Below are positions 1 through 14,020 of a stretch of DNA of 64,000 nt, piece by piece. Position numbers and translations under genes: made by a program. The stretch is from Setaria digitata. Lineage: Eukaryota > Nematoda > Chromadorea > Rhabditida > Setariidae. The DNA lies in NCBI GenBank assembly GCA_003640385.1, contig RCAB01000165.1, positions 1-64,000 of the forward strand, given 5' to 3'. Within the stretch, counting starts at the first letter, position 1. Each line of letters begins with the position of its first letter. The notes under the pieces were generated by a model, which worked only from the letters and a program-made list of their open reading frames with translations, was not told the DNA's origin and searched no databases.

Positions 1-55
1 ATATAATATAATATAATATAATATAATATAAAATATAATATAATATAATATAACT
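1..55. repeat. AATAT-type pentanucleotide array
   Basis: Tandem copies of an ATAAT/AATAT pentamer run from the window edge to about position 55, with one irregular copy near 31-35. It is a simple satellite and may continue beyond the window. No coding content. Confidence 0.9.
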
Positions 56-954
56 ATAATTTTTCTGAGTATATATACATATATGTTCAGAAAGATATAT
101 ATTTAAATATTTATTTATCAGTTGCAATCTAAATAGTTCCAGCTGGGAGAAGGGATGGCGACTTTCTGGAGCCTAAAACTCGTTCAACAAATCACCTTTC
201 TCCTTTTTCCTGCTATCAAATTTTCGTTGTGCAAATAGATTGCTTCCGAATTTCGGCTAATTGAATTAGGTTGGATGAAAATTGGAACACCTTGCCGGAA
301 AATGCGGATTTAATTTTGGAGACGTGCCATAAAATAAAAATGGGCATTCTATGTTTTAGGTGCAACAATATCGCTAACAAACGCGGTGTTGTAGACTGAT
401 AAAAGAGAAATTTTGGCGTTTGGAGACGATCCGAACGTTTACGAATTACCTGCGATTAAGGGCATGGAGGGAAATCCATTCCCTTTTCAGCGTAGTTTTT
501 CGAAGAGAGAATATTTTGAAGGAAGTTATGAAATCGATTGAACTTCACTGGACAACTTCACTTTTTGTCTTATTCTGCTAGTCGGGTCAAGTTAAATCGA
601 AATTCGCATCATATTGTTTGATCACCGAAAATTAGAGACATGTCAACTGCTGCTGACACTACAAGAAGGTCCCTGTTATGTAAGTTCTATTCGTTTATAT
701 GCTGCAGCGGAGTTGTCCAAACATGGCCGAACTAGTGAGAATTGGAACGAATGTGCTATTTATATGTTTAAAGAAATAGAATAATTGTTTAAAAGGCTCT
801 TTGAATAGAACTAGTTTACTGTATATGAAAAATGTTTGGATTTGTCAGCTGAAGCAGATTCTGAAGGATACAAAAAAATGATGAAAAAGATACTTCAAAT
901 TGGAATGGCAAAAAAGACGAAAATGAATTCTTTTAAACTAAAGGCCTCCGAGAT
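56..954. other. Unassigned stretch, locally GC-richer
   Basis: Positions 121-690 are visibly richer in G+C than their surroundings. A 48-codon open frame runs on the plus strand from 395 to a stop at 539-541, and a short ATG-led frame at 640 meets a perfect GTAAGT donor at 680-685. Neither matches a family I recognise, and no second exon can be attached. It could be a gene edge, a decayed coding fragment or chance. The rest shows nothing. Confidence 0.3.
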
Positions 955-1242
955 AATGGATTGAGTGAATAAGTGATTGGAATGAATAAATGATTGGATG
1001 ACAGAAGGATGAACGGCTGGACAAATGGATGAAAGAAGCATGAATTGCTGGATGAACAGTTGACAAATGGATGAAATTATGCGTGAAAGATGAAGTGGAC
1101 AGAAGGATGCACAGATAGACGGATGGACTGATGGATAGACAGATTGATGGATTGACGGATGGATGGACTGATGAATTGATGGATGAAGGATGGACAGATG
1201 GACGGATAGATGGATTGATGGATGGATGGATGAGTAAGAGGA
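955..1242. repeat. Imperfect GATG/GATT(G) tetranucleotide array
   Basis: Degenerate tandem GATG, GATT and GACG units, most regular at 1110-1232. Because the unit is 4 bp, all three frames stay open, giving spurious minus-strand frames rich in Ser-Ile-His-Pro. Those frames are repeat translation products, not genes. Confidence 0.85.
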
Positions 1243-4200
1243 AATAAGAAGCACTGAGGATTAAGTGGATCAGAAGAAGCAGAAGGCTTCATCTATTCAT
1301 TGCTTTAAAGTATCCTCTTCGAATCTCTCCTAACCACCGCTTTTGAAACGGCTGAAATATTTTGTCTGAAGTATCATAATGGCGAAAGAATTCTGTCTTC
1401 TTCCTTCCTTATCTCTTGCTCTTTTTATCTCCTAGCAAATGATAATCGTGGCTCTATCACTGATGGTGATGATAACGACAATAACAGTACTGATAGCGGG
1501 TGGCAGCAACGGCTTAGTAGAAGTCATCACCACGTAGCTCCACATCTTAAATTTCGGTTTTTAACAATGGTCCTTTGGAACTTCTTTTAGCAAGGTAGAG
1601 TAAGGTACTTACTGTATAATTGCTTCCCCATCCCTCCTTTGCCTAATTCTTAAAGTCTGCAACAAACTTGGTAAGGACGCTTTTATATAANAAATTTCTG
1701 AGCTGTAGGAATAAAGCAGATAATGCAATAATGTGGATGATAATGAAGATGATATGATAAGTTGGACTTTTTTTTCTTGGATTGTAAACATAGTTACAAC
1801 AATATCGTAATTCAAGATTTATAATGGGCTTCTTAAGTTAAACTTAAAAAATAGGCGCTGTATTTTCCTTTTGCCACATTTCCTTATGTTCAAAAATTCT
1901 TACTGTTGATAATGAGAATGATAACGGTATGATAAGGATGGTAATGATTAGATTAATGAGAAGATGAATATTAATTATATATATATAATTTTAGAACATT
2001 ATATATATGTCATTTAATATATATATATATATATATAANTATTTTTATTTTATTTTAATATATATATATGTTTTATTAAATGATTGAATAAATGCAAATA
2101 ATAAGTAATAAATTATATTTTAATTTTTAGCAATTGCTTTTATCTCCATTGTTATTGTCATAGTAAATTATAAAATAGCAATTGTTTTGTAACTGCTTAA
2201 ATACTTTTGGTAATAGAAATCTTTCAATAGATTACCGGAGTATGCTTGCTCTTTAGGTTTAATTATGAAAATAGAAAAGTTTTAATGAGGAATTAGACGA
2301 ACATGAGGGGAAAAAAATCTAACAGGATAGTTTGCATGGCTTAAAAGATGCTTAAAACTTAAAATTTTCAAATCCTACAAATTAGCTTGTCTAACTTTTC
2401 TTAAGCTTAATTGAAAACACAGTCAGACTGTTACTGTTTTCCAACATATTTGTTATAGCCACATTGCTAATTATTAGAGTGCTAATTTTTTTTTTTTCAA
2501 TAACTTTACCTTTGTTACCTGATGTTCGATTAATATAATTGTTGTAATAGGAGAAGATAATTGTCAACTGTTGTATTTTACTTTTCTTCCATCCTCACTG
2601 CTGCTAAACAAATAAATCCAAAATGCTCAGTTTGGTTGTTTCCCTACTTTTATCATCGAACTTAGGCCGAAGGTTATATATTTCAGATAAAAAATACTTT
2701 AAATAAGAATACTTAGATTAGTTTGGTGTTAAAGACTGTGTCTAATAATACTTCAAAATCTCAATGATAGCTTTCCAAGAACAAAATTATTAGTTACTGG
2801 TCATACGATTAACTCTTTCAGAGGAAGAAAAATGAAAGAATTGAAAATGAGCCAAAGAATGGGAAGAACTAAAAAAAGACAATAAAGAATTGTGAAAAAT
2901 GATTCGAAACTTGAAGCTGAACCGTTTGGAATAGGGCGTTTTCAGGAGAACTTGAGAATCGCGTGGTTGATATTCATTGAGGATAGCTGTTTCAGGACAA
3001 GTTGAAATATAATATAGTACTTATTTAGGAACATTTGAAGAAGTACTGTATGATAATCAATCGAACAATTTAAAGCTTTCGTAGTATTTAATTTGGGAAA
3101 GGTGAAAACTATATTGAATTGATAAGGTGATTTTAAACAATGCCATCAAGAAAGAATAAAAAATGAAAGCAGAAAAAGTTTTCCAAAGTGTTTTTTGAAT
3201 AGATACATGCGTTGATTGGTTTAATTTAAATTACTGTAGGACAGCAAAATGATTTATAAACAGTTAAAAATTAAAGCACACAGTCGAATGCAGGTTATTA
3301 GATTGTTAGGAGGAAAGAAAAAAAGATTCATATCCGAAATATTACCAATATACTTGAATCAAATATTCGAAATTAAATGAAAAATCTATTTGCCGACAAA
3401 TACAGCAATTATTTATTACGTACATTTCCACTATCTACATTAACTCTCAGGTACACACTTTTGAGGTAAAAGCTCGAGATCAGAAAGCTCAGATTGTTGT
3501 AGTTTTGAAGATGAAAATGAAGCGATAAAAGATAATGGAAATTATTTTTGCGGAATGAATTGAAGCAAAATGTTACCATTGCTGGCACTTTTTTAAGACT
3601 TCTTCATGAAAATTTAACCTCTTATCATTATTTAAAGAAATAGATTCCTTCTGCTGATAGCAGCAAAGCCCTGAGCTGACATCTGATATCAATCAAAACT
3701 TATGCATAGCTTATCACTTTGCATCATTCCCCATTCATTATCTCCCTCTTTCCCACGAATTTTGACCTATCTAGATTTTATCAGGACTTCTATTTCTTGA
3801 AAAATTTGTTCTAGACTGGTGAACTATAAAGATGCCCTTACTGATTACAAAACGATAAGCTGCTTATACAGTTAATCCTTAATTGAGTAGTAAGAAGTTG
3901 AGAAAATTTAAGTCGTTTTCTTTTGTAAGTATAAAGAAGTACAATTATCGTACTCTCAAATACCAAATTATAGTAACTACCTGAAGAAAACGACTGTAGA
4001 ATACTGTAAAAACAAAAACTACCGTTTTGAAAAAAATCCATCCAATTCCTCTGTTTCAGAAGGATTCACAGATTAAAGAGTATTAGTTGGTAGTTAGTAA
4101 CTTTTACTATAATCTAGTCAACTTACTGATAAGCTGAATAGGGTGAACACATAAATCGAACAATTAAAAGTTAATGAAGCAAAAAGGCATGCTTCACTGA

Positions 4201-4994
4201 TCCGGAAAGATGTGAAGCATAGAAATGCTACATAGCAAAAGTTAGCACTAACTCACCCTTCAAAACCTAATTTTTGTTTTACTAGGGTAAGGAAGTATAG
4301 CTAGTTGCTAGACAATTGCAAAAATAGCACTTAAGCATGGAACAAACAATGAAATGAACAGAGGAACTTGGAAAAAGGCACAGTTGAATTTTCGAGGAAA
4401 CCCATAAATCATGGATAATTAGCATTTTGTTAAATGCCCCCAAGGCAAAATTGCTTATCTATTAAAGCCAAAAGCTTATTGAAGACGAAGGATTAAAGTT
4501 ATGATAAGAAAATTAGAAATGAAATGCGAATTAAAATAGCTTTTACTGAGACCTTTTCCCATTACATCTCATTGCCTTACATTCCTTCCAAAAACCCGAA
4601 ATCAGCAAATTTAAACAAATAAAAATTATCAATAAAATTTTTAGTTATTTCTTTGAATACACAGTATGAGTTGAATACTGTAACTTATCTTGTTGATAAT
4701 TTCTCACTTTTATCAATAAAATTTAAATTTTCTTGTCATTTTTCAAACGACATGACAACAGTGAAAAAATGGCAATAAAAGAAAGATACAAGAGATAGTG
4801 AAAAAGCAAATGTAACTTTCAAGGATTCATTTTTTCGGATTATCTAACTCACTTTTAAGAAGAAATCAAATTAGTCTGGCGTTAGTTCGGATATGGTATT
4901 ATTATAAAGCTAAACTTTCTTTTTCTAATCAATAATGAACAAACAGGCAAATTTTAATTAAATAAATATACATGTGGAAAAAGATCACAATGTC
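1243..4994. other. Gene-poor AT-rich DNA
   Basis: No frame longer than about 70 codons and no recognisable protein segment on either strand. It contains two single-N positions (1691 and 2039). The second lies in a TA-rich palindromic tract (about 1975-2070), a likely assembly weak point. No RNA gene seen. Confidence 0.6.
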
Positions 4995-5434
4995 TTGAAA
5001 ATTATTGAAAAATAAATTAAATATTTACATATTTCCTTCTCAATTTTATATGTCCACGTTGCTAATCCATTTATATAATACCTGTATTTATATGTGTTTA
5101 AATTTATTCTTATTTTATTTTTTTTATCAACTTTTTTTTTTTGTTTTTGAAAGGGAACAACGAAAAGTTTGATGTAACATTATGCGAAATGTCCGGAAAA
5201 AGCTCATAGAATAATCATTTCCTGAGTACAACTCTCTTTTATTTTGGTGTTCACGAAGGACTATGTTAAATTTTAAATTTTAATCAGTGATATTATCTTT
5301 TGTTTAAAGATAAGTTTAATAAAGAGAGAGAGAGAGAGAGAGAAAAAAAAAACGACACTTGGCTTAGCAACGTGGACATATGAAATTGAAAAGGAAATAT
5401 GTAAATATTTAATTTATTTTTTAATAATTTTCAA
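4995..5434. mobile_element. MITE-like element with 71-bp terminal inverted repeats
   Basis: The left arm (4995-5065) and the right arm (5364-5434) are reverse complements over 71 bases with three mismatches by my count. The inner ends read GTCCACGTTGCTAA and its complement. The roughly 300-bp interior is AT-rich, holds an (AG)n run at about 5323-5342, and encodes nothing. This is the shape of a non-autonomous foldback or MITE-type DNA transposon. I see no clear target-site duplication, so the family is unassigned. It could also be a simple inverted duplication. Confidence 0.6.
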
Positions 5435-8400
5435 TTAATGATATTATTAAATTTCAACGTTAATATGAAAAATGGCAGAATTATCTAAGTAGAATACATC
5501 TTCATTCAGTTTCCACCTTTGCTTCAACGTAACATCATACGTGACTACTTACGTGACATCATCATCACGCAAGCATTTTTGCTCCTAATACTTTCCAAGT
5601 AATAAGTTCCATTTGTCCAATGAACTTTTCTTCCTTCCTTAATTGTTGTGGCATTTTTCTTCTTATGTTGATGAAAAGAATTATTTACTATTTCTTTAGT
5701 CTGAGACTTTGATGCTAGTCGCAACATCATTAAAACTGACCGAGTAATCTCATTGTAGATATAAACTTTTTAGATATTTTGATGAGTTTTTGATTCATTA
5801 TTTTGCACAAACACAGAGACAAGAAACCAACAAAAAGATTTCAATGATTTTGATTGAGCTGCTCTCTGCACAACGATAACCATATCAGTGGTGATAACGT
5901 TGATAATTTGTTAACTTATCCAATTGTAGAACAAAAAATACGAATGGTTCATATATAACAATGATCGACAAATTACCAAAACTCAATTGTCATAACTTTT
6001 GGTCAGTAGCAGTATGTCACTTCTTTAAGACATTTGTCACCAGATGGTCAGTGTATGTGTCTTTTCCAGTGACCAACATGTTGATTGTTAGTTTTCTCCG
6101 GTACTCTTTTGATGATTATTTGAAAGTTGTGTCTGCATATGGACATTGTCTGTGATTATCAATTATCACTATTATCATCACTTTCAACAATATTATCATC
6201 AATAACCGTTTACAGCTATTTGGACAGAATTATCAAAATAGAAAAGGTCAATGAAATCTTTGTCTGAGGTCAGACCACACCGATTAAAAAAATCGTATTT
6301 TCATAGAAGAAACCAAAACATTCTCTCAATAGTTGCCCGAAATATCATAGATTGAGACAGTTTTGAATTTCGGCAAATTTTTCGATGTATCATGCAATCG
6401 GAATAAGGATCTTTCAATAAATCTATACCTATTTATGGCAATGTTTATCCGGAATAACGGAAAGCTACCGGCTATTAGTTGTTCATTACAACCATTCAAA
6501 TGAATTGAAATTCTAAATTTCAGAGACATGAACTTCAAAATATTCGATATTATTGAACATCATCTGTCAAATGCATTCATCAGTCCGTTTCCTCCCTCCT
6601 GATACAGTTAACCAATCATCGATTAAATGTCATTTCTGTCTTACAGCTGTGATGCTGAAAAATGAAATCTGATATTTGACGGTGTCGAATTTGTTTTCAG
6701 TTGTGAGTGAAAAACTGAAACATGCTGTCCAAGTGATTAAGTGCTATCAGTATGTATCATATCCACCCAATGAATTCATACTTGTTCAGATATCTTGCAA
6801 AATATTCCACACTTATTTCTCACTTTCTAGTCTGATTTATTCCTGCCCCTCATAAACATCACCTTCAGGGGATGGATGGACTGATCAGGTCACCTAGACT
6901 AGACTGTTTTTATAAGAAGATACAATTCTGACGAACTGCTTTCACTTCTACCAAAATTTATTCTTTCTATTCTACCAGTGGGGAAGAAGAAAAAGAATAC
7001 TATTCGAATAGATAAAAAACATTCAGTAAAACAAATGAAAGTCAAGGTTTAATAAACTATTTTCTGAGACAACAGAACCTTTGGAATTCCGATCGAGCGC
7101 TCTTAAGTAAAGTACAAAAAAAAGGCTCAATTAATAAGAGAAGTTTTTTTTAGCAAATTTTGTTCATTAAAAAAAGTCAGATTTCTGTCGGATTTTAATA
7201 TTTGTATAATTTGCTACTAAAAAGTTCATTCATTAGCAAACTTTTACTACTGTTCACAATAGTTGAAAGGTTAAAATTCATTTCCAATCTTTTGTTTTGA
7301 CTTCAACAGGTAAGCAAATAATTGTTAAACAAGAGAGAATGAAATAATTTGAGATTATTTGCATATTCTCCTACTGCAAATATTAGACTTTGATTTGAAA
7401 TTAGCCAATTTTTCTTTTTCTCTTTTTTGATACTACAGAACGAAAAAAAAAAAAAATTACGAAAGAATTTCAAAATTAAAAAAGCTTAATGAACTGTAGC
7501 CTTATTTTACCTCCTGCACTTTCACCGAATAACGAAAGAATTTAGAAAATTGCCTAAATTAGTTCGTAACACATTTTTAAAAGTAGAAATTAAAGCAGTA
7601 ACGAAACTTTTATTCCATAATATGCTACTCTCACGATACTTTATTACATATGTTTATTACGAAATCAAGCATAAAATTTAATCGATTAATTAAATTTAAA
7701 AACGAAAATTTCCAAGACGTCATAATTTTATAGAATAGATTAAAGTTTCAGGAATGTGATAGGAAAAAAGGAAATAAAATGAAACGGAATGTTTTTTCTT
7801 AGTAAATTCTATTTTGATTTAAGGAAATTTAGGAATTTGAAAAGAAAGCATTGGTTTATTTTTATTTTAAAAGGGAAGAATCGAACGAAAAATTTCTCAT
7901 TTTGAGGGTTATTTTTAAAAACATACATAGAAAGAATAAAATAAATGCGTTCAAGTAGTCATCGAAACTAACTAGTCCGTTAGTCAACCATTCTGACAAA
8001 ACGGCCACCTACCAACAAGTAGAAAAAGCATCTTTCAAAAAATTAAACAGCTACTCACTAAGGTATTGAAATATGAAAAACGAGCAAACAGCGAGATATC
8101 AGATGTGTCAGATTTTTGAATAAAAAAGAAAATTTAAAAATTGATAATTTTAGCGAACTGTATAAGTAATTTTATTGTTTCCCGAAGAAAATTATCATTT
8201 GATTGGTTTTTTTCTTTGTTTTATATGCAATTATATAAGTTTAATTTTTTAGGTTTATTTAGTGGTTTTTTTTTTTTAAGTTTGTTTTGTTTTTTGTTGA
8301 TTGTGTTGAGCAATTTAATATTCTGAATAACGTGATTTATAAATTATTTGAAAGGATTTCCATTCACTTTATTGGTTGCTTAAAATGAGCGAAATTAGCT

Positions 8401-10895
8401 AAATTTAATGCTAACTGTAACGATTAATTACAAAATATTGTGCATAGTAGAGTTTTGTTCATAAGAGGGAAGTGAAGGATAAAAGTGAAATTAGTGTGAA
8501 ATTTATTTAATATATAAAGAGGGATTTAAAATCTTGGAGGAAAAAAAATAAAAGCTTTCTATTAGCAACTTTATCAACTGCTGCAGTCTTAGATAATTAG
8601 GGGATAGACTAATAAATGAAGTTACTGCGGTAGAATTTACTCAACAGATTGCTAACGGAAAATTCCTGTACAGATGATAGATGATAAATTACTTCAGCAG
8701 TCGGTAATTATTATTTAATAAGTATTCAAATTAAAGAAACCCAATTATGCAATATTTTTGTGCCGAAATTTCTTTCTGAGATTCAAAGAGGGCTAAAACT
8801 AATGGAATTGCATTTGGTAATTATTATAGGAAAAAGGGAAATGGAAAAGAAAAGATCGAACATATGACGAACTGAGGAGGATATAATGGAAAGAAATGGA
8901 AAATTTTTGAATAACAATGAAAAGTGTGAAATGGCAATTACAATGAAATATTAACGAAATTGGAAAAGATGAAATGAAGCGTTATAATGTTTCATAAACG
9001 TTTCACTTCTTAACTGTAATTAAAATTTATTTCGATTTGCTACACCTTAACGATGGGTGAGAAATTATTTCAAAATTTTCTGGTAAATGAAATAGCTTCA
9101 ATGAATATTGTTAATATATTTTTTTTAGATTGTTAAACTTTTGTTTTTCTAATTTTTAAAACAAATAAATGAAGAGAATGTATGATTGTTTTTCATTGTC
9201 TTAATTAAAATTTGTTGAAGAATTTCATTCCAAAAACGCAAACATTTTTCACTTTTACCTAAAATAAGGAGGAAAAAAATGCTCAAAACAACTCTGAAAT
9301 AAAGCTTCACAATGATAAATTAATTAATAAATTTTAACGGATTTTTTCAAAAAAAACATGATGACAATAATAATTTGAATTGAATTTTCATTCAATCATT
9401 TTACCCGTGCCATCGATTCATATCCTTCATGTAACCTTCACACATCGTTTTCATTTTTTTTTTTTTTTTAAATTTGTGAATTTTTTTCTTTTAACTTTCA
9501 TACTTCACATTGCACAACTGCTACTTCTGCTCCCACTAATATTTCAGCAAAATAAGAAAAGTACAAATCGTAAATTGAACAACCACTAGGAAACAAAACA
9601 AAATGAAAGGTAAATGCTTCCTTATTATTGTTCTATTTTTTTTTTTTGAATAGAATTTATTACTTTACGGAATTCGAAAATTTTTATTAAATAAAAAAAT
9701 TAACAATAATCTTCTTTTCTTTAAGATTCAAAGAATTTTTGTTTGCTTTTTTTCTGTAGATATTTCCATAAAATCTAATATGAATTACAAATAAAAGAAA
9801 AATGAAAAACAAAAATGAGATAATGGTATACTACTTTTGTTTAAATTATCACTTCTATATGACTAGGTAGACAATAGTCAGCATATCATTAAGCTGTAAT
9901 TACCACAAAAAAGGAATAATTCGATTAATGAGATAACTAAGACAGATAATTTCCACCCTCCTAACACTATCATCATTTTAATCTTCAAAATATTCGCAAC
10001 AAACTATGCAGGGTAAAAAGAAAAAAAAAAGAAGCAATAAGCCACCTGCTGTTTAGCATACAAAATACAAAGCATTTGTTTTATGAATTTTATTTTATAA
10101 AACCAAATTTCATAAAAACCAAATTTTCATTTTTTTTTTTCTAAACAAAAATTTCCTTTGCCTAAATTTATCCTTAAAAATTTAATCAAAAAAGAAAAGA
10201 AGAGAAATGCACTGAATTTTGCTGATATTTTTTACAAAGATTTTAGGAAAAGATCATTTGCATTTAAAATAGAGTGTAAAATATTTTATTTGAAAAGTAA
10301 AAGTCATTGTGTTGTGTTGACACGAGGAGTTTTCAAAAATATGATATGTTATCAGTTAGTGAGTTTCTTTCCCTGTCTTTTCTTTTTTTCATTCCTTTTT
10401 AAAATACTATTTCTCTCACTAATTTTCTTCTTTTTTCTTTTTTGAACACAAAATTTGGAAAGAAAGTACTGTCATTTAATCTTGTTATGATGATGTCAGT
10501 ATTATATCTCTTTCACAGAGATAGTTATCGAGATAAATTCGGCTAACTACTAATTACTTAAGAATTAATTGATTAAACGCAAATAACTTAGGAGGAAGAA
10601 AATTTTTTCAAAAGTGAAATTCAGTATCACAGCCAAATACAGTACTTTTGAAAATTAGTATGCTGGTACGCAAGTTAGCTTCCGTTTCAGCGACTTTTCT
10701 TCAAAGTCTACAGGTAGAACTAAAGTTTAGAAATATTTCCAATGGCTTTTACCAATAATCAAGATAATTCTAAATAGTCGGAAAAGAAACTTAAATATAC
10801 ATCAAGTATGCTGAGATAAAAACAAAGAAAAAAAAGGAAAGGAAAGAAAAGAAGTGAATCAGGTAGAATAATTTGTAACGTGACATGACAGGTAA
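5435..10895. other. Gene-poor AT-rich DNA
   Basis: Many short T- or A-rich frames, none with protein-family resemblance or convincing splice context. Poly-A and poly-T runs are frequent. No tRNA-like or snoRNA-like structure was found by eye. Confidence 0.55.
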
Positions 10896-10964
10896 ACTTT
10901 CAAATAATACTAATAATAATGATTCATAATAATAAATAATAATAATTAATGATAACAAATAATA

Positions 10965-11028
<64 letters not shown>

Positions 11029-11156
11029 TAATAATAATAAATAATAATAATGATAATGATAATAATAACAATAATAATAATAACAACAATAATAATAAAT
11101 AATAATAATGATAATGATAATAATAATAATAACAATAATAATGATAATAATAATGA
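10896..11156. repeat. AAT trinucleotide array with GAT and AAC variants
   Basis: Over 250 bp of ATA/AAT triplets with interspersed ATG, AAC and GAT variants; a short sister array (AAT)n lies at 11240-11265. It produces long artificial Tyr-, Ile- and Asn-rich frames on both strands, which are not genes. Confidence 0.9.
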
Positions 11157-11685
11157 TATTCAGGATGTAAAACGTGAATATTGGTGCCCATCTGATAACC
11201 GGATAATACCATTATTCCACAGCTTTTCTTTTGTTCAAAAAAATAATAATAATAATAATAATAATGCTCACTAAACAAATGGGCTGCCTTTTTTGTCTAC
11301 TTCATGCTATGTTATCATATATATGTTGCTAATTATATATATGAACTTAATTCCTAATTAATAATTGAGTTGATTGAGTAAAAATTTGCTTGTTTCATGC
11401 ACATAAAAAAATTATCATTAATGATAAATTAATAGAAATGGAATAAAGACCGGGATTATAAAATGATGATATCAGTTAAGGAAGATGAGGAAAAAAATAA
11501 ACTTCTCAAAAGTTATCAATTGAAAATGACAGATGAAGTACTCTTTTATAATATTTCTAACCAAATTAATGAATGAGTGAAGAGTAAAGGAGCAAAAGTA
11601 CGACTGCAATGAAAAGAATATAACGATGACTTCTCACTCTTTCAAGTTTTTTTCTTTCTTCTTTTTCTTTCCTCGAAGATTGAAA

Positions 11686-11694
11686 TGTGTGTGT

Positions 11695-11725
<31 letters not shown>
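11686..11725. repeat. GT dinucleotide microsatellite
   Basis: About 20 GT units with one interruption (GTAT) near 11700. Simple sequence repeat. Confidence 0.9.
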
Positions 11726-14020
11726 CACACATTTATATGTTCACTGATTAGATAAGCTCAGTTTTAAGGTATTTAGTGTTATGGTTAATCAAAACTTCCT
11801 ATTGCTTCATTCTTGATTTCCCATTTACTACCTGTTCGAGTTGAGCAGTGAAAAATATCAGTAATAAAAATCAGTCCATTGATTTTTAACTTTTTTTTTT
11901 CTCTTTTTTTGTCGGAGGAATAGAAGCAAAGAAAGGAGAAGAGAAGAATTAGTTTCAATTTTCAGTTTGCATTACAAATATGAAAATTGTTGACTTTTAA
12001 GTTTTTCAAAATTTCCCTCTATATTACAAATTAATTCACTTTACTTATTCTTGATCCTCTCATTTCACTAACATTATATAAAATAAAAGTAAAAACAAAG
12101 GTAAAATATATGAAAGTGCCAGCTAAGTTCCATTTTTCATCGTACAATTAAAGGTTAAATATTATCACTCTGTATTAATCCAAAAAAAAGACTCTAACTT
12201 CGAGTTCCACGATTATGTTCGAGTTGAAATTTGATCATGGAACCTCTAATCTCTCTCTCGATCAAGGAAATGTTAAGATTTAAACAAAGTATTACTTTTC
12301 ATATCTTGCAACAATAATTTCAACTTCCTACTGAACACCAATAATTCATAGGCTGTAAAATAAATGACAGGATTCTATGATGAACTGCTATTTTCAATTG
12401 ATCTGTCATCGGATAATCACTTTTTAATTCAACAAATCCCTCTAAAATATTTATTATTGGGAAATTTAATAATAAAAAAAAAAAAGAGTATTTAAAAAGA
12501 GCTTCAAACGAAGGTAGAATTTTCCTGGAACAGAGCAAGCACTCACATGAGAATCATCCATCAACTCCAACTCCATTCTCTTTCATCTAATAATATTCGA
12601 CAAAACTTATCCTGCATATCCAAGCAGCTCTAGGAATCCACTAAAAATCTTCGTTTTAAAAATAGAAATTTCAAATTCCTCCTATTCGATTCATATTCTA
12701 TCCATTGCGATGTTTTAATTCGCACAATTTTGAGTCATTCCCTTTCAGTTGAAGCAGGCCACCGGATGAAGGTTTTCTCTTCCACCACAATTCCTTATCG
12801 CAAATAAGAAGCATATGTTTTTATTCCTAATTGCTTCAAAAATTGAGTAATATCTGAACTTTCAAGTGGAATAAATTATGAAACATAAGTAGTGCCAATC
12901 AAAAATAGCATACGAATTTCAACCTTACATTAACTTTTATTTTATATGAGCAAGCAAAATCACTTTAAAACTACTGGATAATCGGATCGGTTACATAAAA
13001 TCCAAACTCAGAAAAACATTTAAAGAACAAGCAAAATCCACAGGAAATAATGACTCAATTCCTTTAAAAAATGACAACTTAGAAAAAACGTAACTTCCTT
13101 TCCGGAATAGAAATCTATTGTTATGACGATTTTCTCTGTCACAACTATATTTATTCATTTGTCCAGACACTTCCTGAATGGTTAGAATTAACTTAAAACT
13201 TTAATTTTAATGACCTCGCAAAAGTACACTAATATTCAGCAATACCTGCAACACATGTCACGGGGTTTCACCACAACACCTTTTTTAATCAAGTCGTTAG
13301 GATTCTTCTCTATAGAATTTATGTTGAACTACATTTCTGCTACGTGGACGAAGGACAATTACTGAAGCCAATGAAGAGCAATAACAAATGAGGAGATAAA
13401 AACAGAAATTATTCGTAATGTATTTTGCATAGCTAACAAAATATTTCCATCCTTAGTTTCGACATTTCATACTTGAAAAAAAGAAAAAAAGGATAGAAAA
13501 ACTCCAGCAGTAGGCACGGTGCACTTCTTCACCAATTTTTTAAAATTAGCTACATGCACAAGCATTTTTCAGTCTCAAATGAATTGAATGGAATGTTAAA
13601 ATAGTTGCATAAACTAAATTTGCAGCAATTATGCAGATTCCTATAAATTTCAAACATTTTTCTTTTTTAGCTTGAAGATATTTTAGCATTAACTTTAAAA
13701 AACATGGAAGAAAGTGAGGAGTACAATAATGAAAATGTAATTTGAAAAATTTTCAAAATAAAAATAGCTTATGAAAATACAGACTAGAAAAAAAAAATTG
13801 TGGAATGTAATAAGATGGCATGAAAACCAATACGTATATAACCCCAAGCCAAGACAGCTGAGTAAGCAAATAATAACGAACAGTATTTTGCACGCCCAAT
13901 AAACGATATGAAAACTTTTGAAAAACAAAGAGAAATATCGCATGAGAATATAATTGCTTGCTAAATAACATGCATAGGAAATTTGTAGAGTAAATTGCAT
14001 ATATTTTACAGTAATTTTTA
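11726..14020. other. Region 3' of pash-1, no gene seen
   Basis: This lies downstream of the pash-1 stop codon (minus strand). The part nearest 14020 is expected to be 3' UTR. An open minus-strand frame at 13695-14024 is hydrophobic low-complexity sequence overlapping the pash-1 stop and is not supported. I see no AATAAA on the minus strand close to the stop. Confidence 0.5.

Noticed and set aside
895..1292. Overlapping minus-strand frames of 119 and 71 codons rich in Ser-Ile-His-Pro
   Set aside because: They are direct translations of the GATG tetranucleotide array, open in every frame.
2240..2275. GGTTTAATTA resembling the start of the nematode SL1 leader
   Set aside because: It diverges after 10 bases, has no donor site or SL RNA structure, and is likely chance in AT-rich DNA.
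10791..11278. Tyr-, Ile- and Asn-rich frames over 100 codons on both strands
   Set aside because: Products of the AAT trinucleotide array; no non-repeat coding sequence.
12210..12245. GTTCGA-type motifs (also at 11836, 21020, 32350) as possible tRNA T-loops
   Set aside because: No accompanying A-box, acceptor stem or cloverleaf could be built around any of them.
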